From: Alphaproteobacteria bacterium
GTDB taxonomy: Bacteria; Pseudomonadota; Alphaproteobacteria; Sphingomonadales; Sphingomonadaceae
DNA length: 5,909 nucleotides
Assembly: GCA_005882415.1 (NCBI GenBank)
Contig: VBAE01000033.1
Coordinates: 1-5,909 of the forward strand
Direction: 5' to 3'
Shown here: positions 1 through 4,958 of the stretch, piece after piece
Layout of the letters: each line of letters opens with the position of its first letter
How positions within the stretch are numbered: the stretch's first letter is position 1
The notes under the pieces: model-generated
Seen by the model: the letters and a program-made list of their open reading frames with translations, nothing else
Databases searched by the model: none
Told to the model about the DNA's origin: nothing
Program-made: the position numbers and the translations under genes

Positions 1-269
1 CGGCGGTGCCAATCGTCTCCGACCGCTGGCAGGGTCTGGACGAACTGTTCGTCCCCGGCCGCGAGATCGTCCTCGCCGACACGTCGGACGATGTCGTCGA
101 CCTGCTCTCCACCTGGACCCCGGACCAGGCCGCCGCCTTGGGCCGAGCCGCCCGCGCCCGGGTCATGGCCGGCCACAAAGCCGCCGACCGCGCCGCCGAG
201 CTCGAAACCGCGCTCCAAGAAGCCGCCCCAGCCGTGCAAATCCCGGCGCTGGAGGCGGCAACGTGCTGA
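1..269 (+). CDS. Glycosyltransferase, C-terminal fragment (5' end outside window)
   Basis: The frame is open to the left edge (first full codon at base 3) and stops with TGA at 267-269, so only about the last 89 residues are visible. They begin with a stretch reading PIVSDRWQGLDELF and then a PGREI motif. This matches the nucleotide-sugar-binding end of GT-B fold transferases of the Glyco_trans_1_2/CgeB-like type, where a conserved S-D-x-W-x-G-L-x-x-x-F-x-P-G-x-E-I block precedes a helical tail. The rest is an Ala/Arg-rich helical C-terminus. A GTG at base 6 lies inside the conserved block and is not a plausible start. The UDP-glucuronate decarboxylase-like gene starts 40 nt downstream on the same strand, so the two are probably co-transcribed and serve polysaccharide or glycoconjugate synthesis. 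Donor and acceptor cannot be told from this fragment. Confidence 0.75.
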   Translation, partial: AVPIVSDRWQGLDELFVPGREIVLADTSDDVVDLLSTWTPDQAAALGRAARARVMAGHKAADRAAELETALQEAAPAVQIPALEAATC

Positions 270-295
270 AAATTTGCCAAATCGGAAAAGAAGCT

Positions 296-300
296 GGAGG
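296..300 (+). promoter_or_regulatory. Ribosome binding site GGAGG that fixes the GTG start of the next gene
   Basis: GGAGG (within CTGGAGGAAG) lies 9 nt before GTG at 310. The frame stays open upstream to base 91, but that part overlaps the glycosyltransferase gene in another frame and does not resemble an SDR protein. The Rossmann motif begins a few residues after the GTG, so this site and the family length together select GTG 310. Confidence 0.75.
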
Positions 301-309
301 AAGCAGCCT

Positions 310-1350
310 GTGAACAATTCCAATTCCAAGATCGCACTCGTCACGGGCGGCGCCGGCTTCATCGGCTCGAACCTCATCGACGCCCTCCTCGCCGAGGGCG
401 CGACGGTGGTCTGCCTCGATTCGCTTCTGACCGGCCGCGCCTCCAACCTCGCCCATCTTGGTGGCGAGCCGCGCTTCGACCTGGTCGAGGCGGACGTGAT
501 CGATCCGCTGCCGCAGTCGGTCCGCCGGACCCGCTTCACCCATATCTACCATCTCGCCTGCGCCGCCTCGCCGCCCCACTATCAGGCGGATCCCGAGCAC
601 ACGATGCTGACCAACGTCGTCGGCACCAGCAACGCGCTCCGCCTCGCCGAGGAGAAAGGCGCGCGGCTCCTCCTCACCTCGACCAGCGAGGTCTATGGCG
701 ATCCCGAGGTCCATCCCCAGACCGAGGGCTATCGCGGCTGGGTGAGCTGCACCGGCCCCCGCGCCTGCTACGATGAGGGCAAGCGCGCCGCCGAAACCCT
801 GGCGTTCGACTTCCAGCGCACCGGCCGCGCCGACGTCCGCGTCGCCCGGATCTTCAACACCTACGGCCCCCGCATGCGCGCCGACGACGGCCGGGTGGTC
901 TCGAACGTCATCTGCCAGGCGCTCGCCGGCGACGACATCACCATCTACGGCGACGGCTCGCAGACTCGCAGCTTCTGCTACGTCAGCGACCTGGTCGATG
1001 GCCTGAAGCGCCTGATGGACAGCGACGTCACCGACGGCCCGGTAAACCTCGGCAACCCCGACGAGCTCACCGTCAGCGACCTCGTGGAACGCGTCCTCGC
1101 CCTCACCGGCTCCGATTCGAAGCTCGTCCACCTCCCGCTCCCGGTCGACGACCCGAGGCGCCGCAAGCCCGATATCAGCCGCGCCCAGGCCCTCCTCGGC
1201 TGGTCCCCGAAGGTCGAGCTCCAGCAAGGCCTCGAAGCCACCGCCGCCTGGTTCGCCGAAGACCGCCGCGCCGCCTGGAAAGGCGTCGCCGGCAAGCCCC
1301 AACCCAGCCCCGGCACCCGCACCCTGATCACAGGCGTGGCGGCGGAATAG
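310..1350 (+). CDS. uxs: UDP-glucuronic acid decarboxylase-like NAD-dependent epimerase/dehydratase (extended SDR)
   Basis: This 346-residue protein of the extended short-chain dehydrogenase family most likely converts UDP-glucuronate to UDP-xylose in the cytoplasm, using tightly bound NAD. It has the Rossmann motif TGGAGFIGS at residues 12-20, the block HLACAASPPHYQ, and the active-site stretch LTSTSEVYGDPEVHPQ with T125, S126 and E127. GPRACYDEGKR follows, with the catalytic pair Y154/K158, and then QTRSF with R220 in the substrate-binding region. The T-S-E triplet, the DPEVHPQ block and GPRACYDEGKR are hallmarks of UXS proteins rather than general dehydratases, and the 27-residue spacing from E127 to Y154 fits that family. 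The last 30 or so residues form a Pro/Gly-rich tail beyond the usual fold. The start is GTG with a good RBS. The gene follows a glycosyltransferase gene, consistent with sugar-nucleotide supply for a surface glycan. A related decarboxylase or epimerase specificity cannot be excluded. Confidence 0.88.
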   Translation: MNNSNSKIALVTGGAGFIGSNLIDALLAEGATVVCLDSLLTGRASNLAHLGGEPRFDLVEADVIDPLPQSVRRTRFTHIYHLACAASPPHYQADPEHTMLTNVVGTSNALRLAEEKGARLLLTSTSEVYGDPEVHPQTEGYRGWVSCTGPRACYDEGKRAAETLAFDFQRTGRADVRVARIFNTYGPRMRADDGRVVSNVICQALAGDDITIYGDGSQTRSFCYVSDLVDGLKRLMDSDVTDGPVNLGNPDELTVSDLVERVLALTGSDSKLVHLPLPVDDPRRRKPDISRAQALLGWSPKVELQQGLEATAAWFAEDRRAAWKGVAGKPQPSPGTRTLITGVAAE

Positions 1351-1372
1351 GGGCGGCACTGCGCCCTACCTG

Positions 1373-1396
1373 CCTCCCCAACCACAGTTGGGGAGG
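1373..1396 (+). terminator. Strong hairpin 23 bp after the decarboxylase stop; possible terminator or dispersed repeat
   Basis: Perfect 10-bp stem CCTCCCCAAC / GTTGGGGAGG closed by a 4-nt CACA loop. It lies directly downstream of the decarboxylase stop, where a terminator is expected. It is followed by a G-run, not a U-tract, so intrinsic termination is uncertain. From memory, CCTCCCCAAC-type hairpins are also scattered between genes in sphingomonad genomes, so it may simply be the first unit of the adjoining repeat cluster. Confidence 0.45.
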
Positions 1397-1410
1397 GGGG
1401 TGTAGGCGGG

Positions 1411-1589
1411 TCGGCATGCCGGGGGCATGCCGAGAGCCGGAACCGGCTGCGAAGCAGCCGTCGGCGAAGGTGGTGGAGGGGTGACAAGCCGGAGGACTCA
1501 GCGGTTCCAGCGCGAGACGGCGAAGGCCTTCGCCCGATCACCCCTCCACCACACTTCGTGTGGTCCCCCTCCCCCCGAGCTACCGCTCG
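1411..1589. repeat. Cluster of GC-rich palindromes (probable dispersed intergenic repeat mosaic)
   Basis: There is no credible gene here; the short open frames in this stretch are low-complexity. Instead the DNA is packed with inverted repeats. TCGGCATGCC/GGCATGCCGA occupies 1411-1433 with a GGG loop. AGCCGG-AA-CCGGCT occupies 1435-1448 and overlaps GGCTGC-GAA-GCAGCC at 1445-1459. A 15-bp perfect long-range pair joins 1470-1484 (GTGGTGGAGGGGTGA) to 1538-1552. Inside it lies the 16-bp perfect palindrome GGCGAAGGCCTTCGCC at 1519-1534. ACCACAC-TTC-GTGTGGT follows at 1548-1564, and CGAGC-TACC-GCTCG at 1576-1589 with extra flanking C/G pairs. Phrases such as CCCCTCCACCAC and GCTGCGAAGCAGCC recall repeats I associate with sphingomonad intergenic DNA; this is from memory. 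Function unknown. Confidence 0.7.
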
Positions 1590-1657
1590 CGGGGAGGCGG
1601 GCGGGCCGTCCCTTCCCGAACAGCTTCTCCGCCGCCGGCACAATGACGAAGGCCGTA

Positions 1658-1830
1658 GTTTCACCCAAAGCACCGAAGACACCAAAGAGACCAAAGAGGC
1701 CGAGGTTCTCCAGCCTGGCTTTGGGGCGACATAGTCGCTCCCTCTTGGCTGGCCGCCGTAAACGCGCCGCCGCCATTCCCGTGGCACTGCGCCTTTGGTC
1801 TCTTTGGTCCTTTGGTGCTTTGGGTGAAAC
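1658..1830. repeat. Large inverted repeat with arms of 9-bp CACCAAAGA-like units
   Basis: Left arm 1658-1700 and right arm 1791-1830 are reverse complements over about 40 bp. The outer 17 bp (GTTTCACCCAAAGCACC) match perfectly, as does a 16-bp inner block (ACCAAAGAGACCAAAG); GAAGAC in the left arm against AAAGG in the right (reverse complement) separates the blocks. Each arm is itself a short tandem array: CACCCAAAG, CACCGAAGA, CACCAAAGA, GACCAAAGA on the left, and near-copies on the right. The 90-bp centre (1701-1790) holds a small hairpin GCGAC-ATA-GTCGC at 1726-1738 and no plausible gene. There are no transposase, target duplication or IS end features, so it looks like a non-coding dispersed element of MITE or repeat-pair type. 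Origin unknown. Confidence 0.8.
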
Positions 1831-1893
1831 GGGAGGAAGGGGCCTCGCTCTGTAGAAGGCGGATGGGCACTGAAGCCCGACAAAGGACCCCCT

Positions 1894-1920
1894 CACTGCG
1901 AGCGAAGTGAAGCAATCCAG
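1894..1920. repeat. Short interspersed repeat of the CACTGCGAGCGAAGTGAAGC type
   Basis: This stretch closely resembles the widespread bacterial intergenic phrase TGCGAGCGAAGCGAAGCAAT, which recurs between genes in many unrelated genomes; recognised from memory. It lies just past the 3' end of the toxin gene on the opposite strand. A 7-bp tandem AGTCCGA duplication follows at 1926-1939. No function is assigned. Confidence 0.5.
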
Positions 1921-1942
1921 TCGGGAGTCCGAAGTCCGAACG

Positions 1943-2353
1943 TCAGTCCCAGGGGTTCACCAGCTTAACCCCCGCCGGTTCGAAATCCCGGACGTTCCGG
2001 GTTGCTACCGCCGCGTCCTGATCGAGCGCGATCGCGGTGATCTGAGCGTCGACTAGCGACATGGCACGTCCGGCCCGCTCAATGGCAGCCAGCATCGGCC
2101 CGTAGTGCAGCGCCGCAGATGCTCCGAACGGCAAGGTGCGATCGGCGTAACGGAGCCTCCATTCGACGAGTTGCGCCTCGAAGCCACGCCGGCGTGCACC
2201 GTCTGCGAGCCGGGCTATCCCATAGGAAAGTTCGCCTAGGACGACCGCCGGAAGCGCCGTCTCCTCTTCGTTCAGCAGGTACCAATGCTCGACGCCCGGC
2301 TCGGGCGCGCTCTTCATCAATTCCGACACGACGTTCGTGTCGATCAGGATCAA
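1943..2353 (-). CDS. vapC: VapC-type PIN-domain ribonuclease toxin
   Basis: A 136-residue PIN-domain protein of normal VapC/FitB length, expected to cleave RNA with Mg2+ when free of antitoxin. The four acidic residues of the active site are all visible: D5 in MILIDTNVVSE, E41 in LGELSYGI, D102 in SLVDAQITAIA and D123 in TRNVRDF, so the toxin appears intact. The start codon is TTG (2351-2353). It is supported by the N-terminal M-I-L-I-D-T-N motif typical of the family and by an AAGGGG Shine-Dalgarno-like sequence 8 nt upstream, inside the antitoxin gene. The gene overlaps the antitoxin stop by 4 nt (TTGA), implying translational coupling and tight stoichiometry. The RNA target cannot be predicted. 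Only repeat-rich intergenic DNA lies downstream. Confidence 0.9.
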   Translation of the reverse strand: MILIDTNVVSELMKSAPEPGVEHWYLLNEEETALPAVVLGELSYGIARLADGARRRGFEAQLVEWRLRYADRTLPFGASAALHYGPMLAAIERAGRAMSLVDAQITAIALDQDAAVATRNVRDFEPAGVKLVNPWD

Positions 2354-2607
2354 AGTACGATCCCCTTGTGCGGACGGCGATGCTCCTCGATGGCAGCCTC
2401 CACTTCGCGCACTCCGTCATCATCCCCTGCGGAGAGAGCACGGCTTCGCCGCAGGAAGGAAGCTGCGCTCTCCTTAGGGTGGCGACGGGCGTAATCGGTG
2501 AGTGCATCCTCCACGATCGCGTGAATCGGCCGCCGCTCCCGCCGCGAAAGCTCGTGAGCCAGATCGCGCGCCTTCGCGCTCCGTACCGAGAGTTGGGGGG
2601 CGGTCAT
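2350..2607 (-). CDS. vapB: VapB-type antitoxin (PSK/Rv0623-like)
   Basis: An 85-residue protein, the expected partner of the overlapping PIN toxin. The first 45 or so residues (LSVRSAKARDLAHELSRRE, then an IVEDAL segment) resemble the N-terminal DNA-binding/dimerisation region of the Rv0623/PSK group of VapB antitoxins. The C-terminus ends in an E-E-H-R-R-P-H-K-G-I-V-L stretch, similar to the conserved toxin-binding tail of that group. Three starts are possible: TTG at 2634, ATG at 2625 and ATG at 2607. I chose 2607 because the promoter and inverted repeat described for 2608-2642 place +1 exactly on this ATG, and the upstream in-frame codons fall inside that promoter. It is expected to neutralise the toxin and, with it, repress its own promoter. 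Confidence 0.82.
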   Translation of the reverse strand: MTAPQLSVRSAKARDLAHELSRRERRPIHAIVEDALTDYARRHPKESAASFLRRSRALSAGDDDGVREVEAAIEEHRRPHKGIVL

Positions 2608-2642
2608 GCCATCAATATAGCGCATTGATGGCAAGATGGCAA
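2608..2642 (-). promoter_or_regulatory. Promoter-operator of the vapBC operon, predicted leaderless
   Basis: Read on the minus strand, TTGCCA (2637-2642, 5/6 match to the -35 consensus), a 17-bp spacer and TATATT (2614-2619, 5/6 match to the -10) form a strong sigma70-type promoter. Counting from the -10, +1 falls on base 2607, the A of the antitoxin ATG, so the mRNA would have no leader; no Shine-Dalgarno sequence is visible there. A perfect inverted repeat GCCATCAAT / ATTGATGGC (2608-2616 and 2624-2632, 7-bp spacer) covers the -10. A tandem GATGGCAA duplication (2627-2642 on the plus strand) extends into the -35. This is a typical layout for repression by a VapBC complex. No binding data; inferred. 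Confidence 0.65.
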
Positions 2643-2666
2643 ACCGGTAGGCTCAGTCGGTCATCG

Positions 2667-3089
2667 TCACCGAGCGAACAGATTCTCCGCCTTGGCCATG
2701 GCCTTGATCTCGAGCGCGTTGCCCGACGGATCCAGGAAGAACATCGTCGCCTGCTCGCCCGGCTCGCCGCGGAAGCGCACCGTCGGTTCGATCACGAAGC
2801 GGGCACCTGCCGCCTGGAGGCGGTCGGCCATTGCCTGCCATTCAGTCATGCCCAGCACCGCGCCGAAATGGGGGACGGGGACGTCGTGGCCGTCGACCGG
2901 GTTGTGATGCGGCTTCGCCTCCATCGCGGGGTCGAGATGGGCGACGATCTGGTGGCCGAAGAAGTCGAAGTCGATCCACTCCTCCGCGCTCCGCCCCTCC
3001 GGGCAACCGAGCAGGCCGCCGTAGAAGCTGCGGGCGGCTTCTAGGTCGTGGACGGGGAAAGCGAGGTGGAAGGGAGGAAGCTGGGCCAT
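2667..3089 (-). CDS. VOC family protein (glyoxalase/extradiol dioxygenase-like)
   Basis: A 140-residue single-chain member of the vicinal oxygen chelate superfamily, about the usual length, with two beta-alpha-beta-beta-beta modules. Module one starts FHLAFPVHDLEAARSFYGGLLGC (H8; first 20 residues conserved in type), and module two runs through VPVPHFGAVL (H74) to FFLDPSGNALEIK (E127). H8, H74 and E127 fit a 2-His-1-carboxylate metal site. The blocks GHQIVAH and HNPVDGHDVPVPHFG resemble the COG3565 'predicted dioxygenase' group, recognised from memory; its substrate is not known to me, so no reaction is assigned. The ATG at 3087-3089 is preceded by GAGGG 5 nt upstream. It lies upstream of vapBC on the same strand with a 59-bp gap, which contains the TA unit's own promoter, so a functional link is unlikely. 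Confidence 0.85.
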   Translation of the reverse strand: MAQLPPFHLAFPVHDLEAARSFYGGLLGCPEGRSAEEWIDFDFFGHQIVAHLDPAMEAKPHHNPVDGHDVPVPHFGAVLGMTEWQAMADRLQAAGARFVIEPTVRFRGEPGEQATMFFLDPSGNALEIKAMAKAENLFAR

Positions 3090-3126
3090 CGACGCCCTCT
3101 ACCGGTTCAAGCCCTCCCGCGGAACC

Positions 3127-3155
3127 TTGCTTTTTGAGAACAAATATGGTACATT
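3127..3155 (+). promoter_or_regulatory. Putative promoter with LexA-like (SOS) box in the spacer
   Basis: TTGCTT (3127-3132), a 17-bp spacer and TACATT (3150-3155) preceded by TGG (extended -10) form a plausible sigma70 promoter. The spacer contains GAAC-N7-GTAC at 3138-3152, one base away from GAAC-N7-GAAC, the alphaproteobacterial LexA site (GTTC-N7-GTTC on the other strand). The predicted +1 is base 3162, the A of an ATG. The mismatch in the second half-site and the weak -35 keep this tentative. Confidence 0.35.
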
Positions 3156-3161
3156 CTGCCC

Positions 3162-3260
3162 ATGCCAAATTCCCGATCCTGCACCCTACCCCATTTGCGG
3201 AGCCGTTCCGGCCCCGTCGGGAGGCGCTTGGGGGCGGATACCCCCCGCGATTCCGTATGA
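3162..3260 (+). CDS. Possible 32-codon ORF, predicted leaderless; may be a remnant
   Basis: ATG at 3162 opens a 32-codon frame starting MPNSRSCTLPHLRS and ending at TGA 3258-3260. No Shine-Dalgarno sequence precedes it, but the promoter at 3127-3155 puts +1 on its first base, as expected for a leaderless mRNA. The product would be basic, rich in Arg, Ser, Gly and Pro, with no membrane segment. I do not recognise it. It could be a genuine small protein, the decayed start of a lost SOS gene, or chance. A GC hairpin (GGGGG/CCCCC, 3230-3245, with flanking CGC/GCG) lies inside its 3' half. Confidence 0.2.
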   Translation: MPNSRSCTLPHLRSRSGPVGRRLGADTPRDSV

Positions 3261-3261
3261 C

Positions 3262-3306
3262 TTTCACGACTTTTGTGACTCTCACGCCATTCACGCCACT
3301 CACCGC
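3262..3306. repeat. 9-bp tandem array, TTTCACGAC-like, five units
   Basis: Five consecutive 9-mers: TTTCACGAC, TTTTGTGAC, TCTCACGCC, ATTCACGCC, ACTCACCGC. The core N-T-T/C-C-A-C-G-C-C recurs at the same phase. It lies in the non-coding stretch 48 bp before lnt and shares its 9-bp period and CAC-rich units with the array at 1658-1830. No function is known to me. Confidence 0.6.
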
Positions 3307-3354
3307 GCGCGCCGCGGTTGAACAGGGGCGGCGACAGCCGGTAAGCCCCGCGCG

Positions 3355-4869
3355 ATGAAGCCGCTCCTCCTCGCTTTCCTCGCCGGCGCCGCCGCCGCCA
3401 CCGGCTTCCAGCCGCTCGGCCTGTGGCCGCTGACCCTAGCCGCCTTCGCGTTTCTGCTCTGGCTCATCGCCGACGCGCCGCGGCTCCGCTCGGCGCTGGC
3501 CCGCGGCTGGTGGTTCGGGCTGGGCCATTTCTGCGTCGGGCTGAACTGGATCGCGACCGCCTTCACCTTTCAGGCGGCGATGCCGGCCTGGCTCGGCTGG
3601 GTGGCGGTGTTGCTGCTCTCGCTGTTCCTGGCAATCTACCCCGCCGCTGCCGCCGGGATCGCCTGGCGCTACGGACGCAGCGACCGGCTTCGCCTCGCCC
3701 TCTGGTTCGCCGCCGCCTGGATCGTCACCGAATGGCTTCGGGCGACCCTGTTCACCGGCTTCGCCTGGAACCCCTTGGGCGTCGTGCTGGTGCCGACCCC
3801 GGTCTCGCGAATTGCCGCCGGGATCGGCACCTACGGCCTCTCCGGAGTCGCCGCCCTCCTCGCCGGAACCCTGCTCCTGCTCCTCGCCCGCCGCTGGCGC
3901 TCCGCCGGAGCGATCGCCGGCGCGATCGCCGCCGCCACCCTCCTCGCCCTGATCCTCAACGCCCCCCCCGAAGGCAGCACGCGGATGGCGATGCGGATCG
4001 TCCAACCGAACATCGGCCAGGAGGACAAATGGCGCCCCGGCTTCGAGCGCGAAATCTTCGCCCGCCTCGCCGGGCTGTCGAAGGCCGGCAGCAACGAGCC
4101 CCGCCTGCTGATGTGGCCCGAAGCCGCGGTCACCACCCCGCTCGAGGACGAACGGCTCCGCCCGGACCCCCAGATCGAGCTCGAACAGACCCGCCGCGCG
4201 ACGACCAGCCTGATCGGGCCGGGCGACCTCCTCCTCGCCGGCGGGATCACCGTCCAGTCGGCCGACGGCGACACTGCGACCGGCGCCACCAACAGCGTCT
4301 TCGCGATCGATTCGACCGGCCGGATACTCGCCCGCTACGACAAGGCGCACCTCGTCCCCTATGGCGAATACCTCCCGATGCGCCCGATCCTGTCCGCGCT
4401 CGGCCTCTCCCGCCTCGCGCCGGGCAATCTCGATTTCCAGCCCGGCCCCGGCCCGCGCACGATCGACCTCCCCATCGTCGGCAAGGTCGGCTTCCAGCTC
4501 TGCTACGAGATCATCTTCTCAGGCCAGGTGGTCGACCGCGCCAACCGCCCGAACTTCCTGTTCAACCCGTCGAACGACGCCTGGTTCGGCGCCTGGGGCC
4601 CGCCCCAGCACCTCGCCCAGGCCCGGCTCCGGGCGCTCGAGGAGGGCCTGCCGGTGCTCCGCTCGACCCCGACCGGCATCTCGGCGGTGATCGACGCCGA
4701 AGGCAATGTCGAAAAGAGCCTTCCCTGGCGCACCGCCGGCTTCATCGACAGCCGGCTCCCTCTGCCCAAGCCGCCGACCCTGTTCGCCCGCTTCGGCAAC
4801 CTCCTGCCCCTGCTTTTCGCAGCTCTGCTCGCCGCTGCGGCGATTGCAGTGGCGCGAAAGAGGCGCTAG
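3355..4869 (+). CDS. lnt: Apolipoprotein N-acyltransferase
   Basis: A 504-residue inner-membrane enzyme that adds the third acyl chain, taken from a phospholipid, to the N-terminal cysteine of apolipoproteins, the last step of lipoprotein maturation. The first 205 or so residues are strongly hydrophobic with several membrane segments, beginning PLLLAFLAGAAAATGF and including LGWVAVLLLSLFLAIY. A nitrilase-like periplasmic domain follows (about 212-455). The Lnt catalytic triad is present: E256 in MWPEAAVTTP, K330 in ARYDKAHLVPYGEYLP and C383 in GFQLCYEIIF, with spacing close to the E. coli enzyme (E267, K335, C387). A final membrane helix and a basic tail (ARKRR) end the protein. Length is normal and no damage is seen. 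The ATG start fits the family, although no clear Shine-Dalgarno sequence precedes it. metK follows 89 nt downstream, an arrangement common in alphaproteobacteria. Confidence 0.96.
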   Translation: MKPLLLAFLAGAAAATGFQPLGLWPLTLAAFAFLLWLIADAPRLRSALARGWWFGLGHFCVGLNWIATAFTFQAAMPAWLGWVAVLLLSLFLAIYPAAAAGIAWRYGRSDRLRLALWFAAAWIVTEWLRATLFTGFAWNPLGVVLVPTPVSRIAAGIGTYGLSGVAALLAGTLLLLLARRWRSAGAIAGAIAAATLLALILNAPPEGSTRMAMRIVQPNIGQEDKWRPGFEREIFARLAGLSKAGSNEPRLLMWPEAAVTTPLEDERLRPDPQIELEQTRRATTSLIGPGDLLLAGGITVQSADGDTATGATNSVFAIDSTGRILARYDKAHLVPYGEYLPMRPILSALGLSRLAPGNLDFQPGPGPRTIDLPIVGKVGFQLCYEIIFSGQVVDRANRPNFLFNPSNDAWFGAWGPPQHLAQARLRALEEGLPVLRSTPTGISAVIDAEGNVEKSLPWRTAGFIDSRLPLPKPPTLFARFGNLLPLLFAALLAAAAIAVARKRR

Positions 4870-4879
4870 GAGCGCGCGC

Positions 4880-4899
4880 ATATAAGGATATCTTTATAT
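4880..4899. promoter_or_regulatory. 20-bp AT-rich near-palindrome upstream of metK, possible SahR-type operator
   Basis: ATATAAGGATATCTTTATAT is symmetrical except for one G/T mismatch pair and stands out as AT-rich in GC-rich DNA, 59 bp before the metK ATG. From memory it matches the ATAAAGATATCTTTAT motif attributed to the ArsR-family regulator SahR, which controls SAM/methionine cycle genes in proteobacteria. A dimeric regulator responding to SAH or SAM is the best guess. No riboswitch architecture was recognised in 4870-4958. Confidence 0.5.
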
Positions 4900-4958
4900 C
4901 CGTAAGTCCCGAGTCCCAGCTCTAACTCCCCGCTCTTCCAGGAAGGCTCTGTTCCCAG

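Noticed and set aside
163..1359. Long minus-strand open frame opposite the decarboxylase gene
   Set aside because: It is Ala/Gly/Val/Asp-rich with no recognisable domain, and the plus strand carries a fully motif-supported SDR protein. It is the usual antisense shadow of GC-rich codon bias.
1658..1830. CRISPR array
   Set aside because: Units are 9 bp without spacers and the two sets are in opposite orientation. This does not fit CRISPR repeat-spacer architecture, and no cas gene is present.
1427..1915. Several open frames on both strands in the repeat region
   Set aside because: They translate inverted and tandem repeats, have no domain signature and lack good start contexts. The DNA is better explained as repeats.
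1926..1939. Tandem AGTCCGA duplication
   Set aside because: Two 7-bp copies are too short to separate from chance and carry no associated feature.
2608..2634. Upstream starts for the antitoxin (TTG 2634, ATG 2625)
   Set aside because: They lie within the predicted promoter and inverted repeat, upstream of predicted +1. The family-like sequence begins after the ATG at 2607.
3423..4925. 500-codon plus-strand frame overlapping lnt
   Set aside because: It is almost entirely Arg/Pro/Ala, a frame-shifted shadow of lnt, which has the E-K-C triad in its own frame. The minus-strand frame at 3436-4350 is rejected for the same reason.
4870..4958. SAM-binding riboswitch before metK
   Set aside because: The leader is only 89 nt and I see no SAM-I, SAM-II or SAM/SAH-type pseudoknot or conserved core, only the AT-rich dyad. 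A covariance-model scan would settle it.
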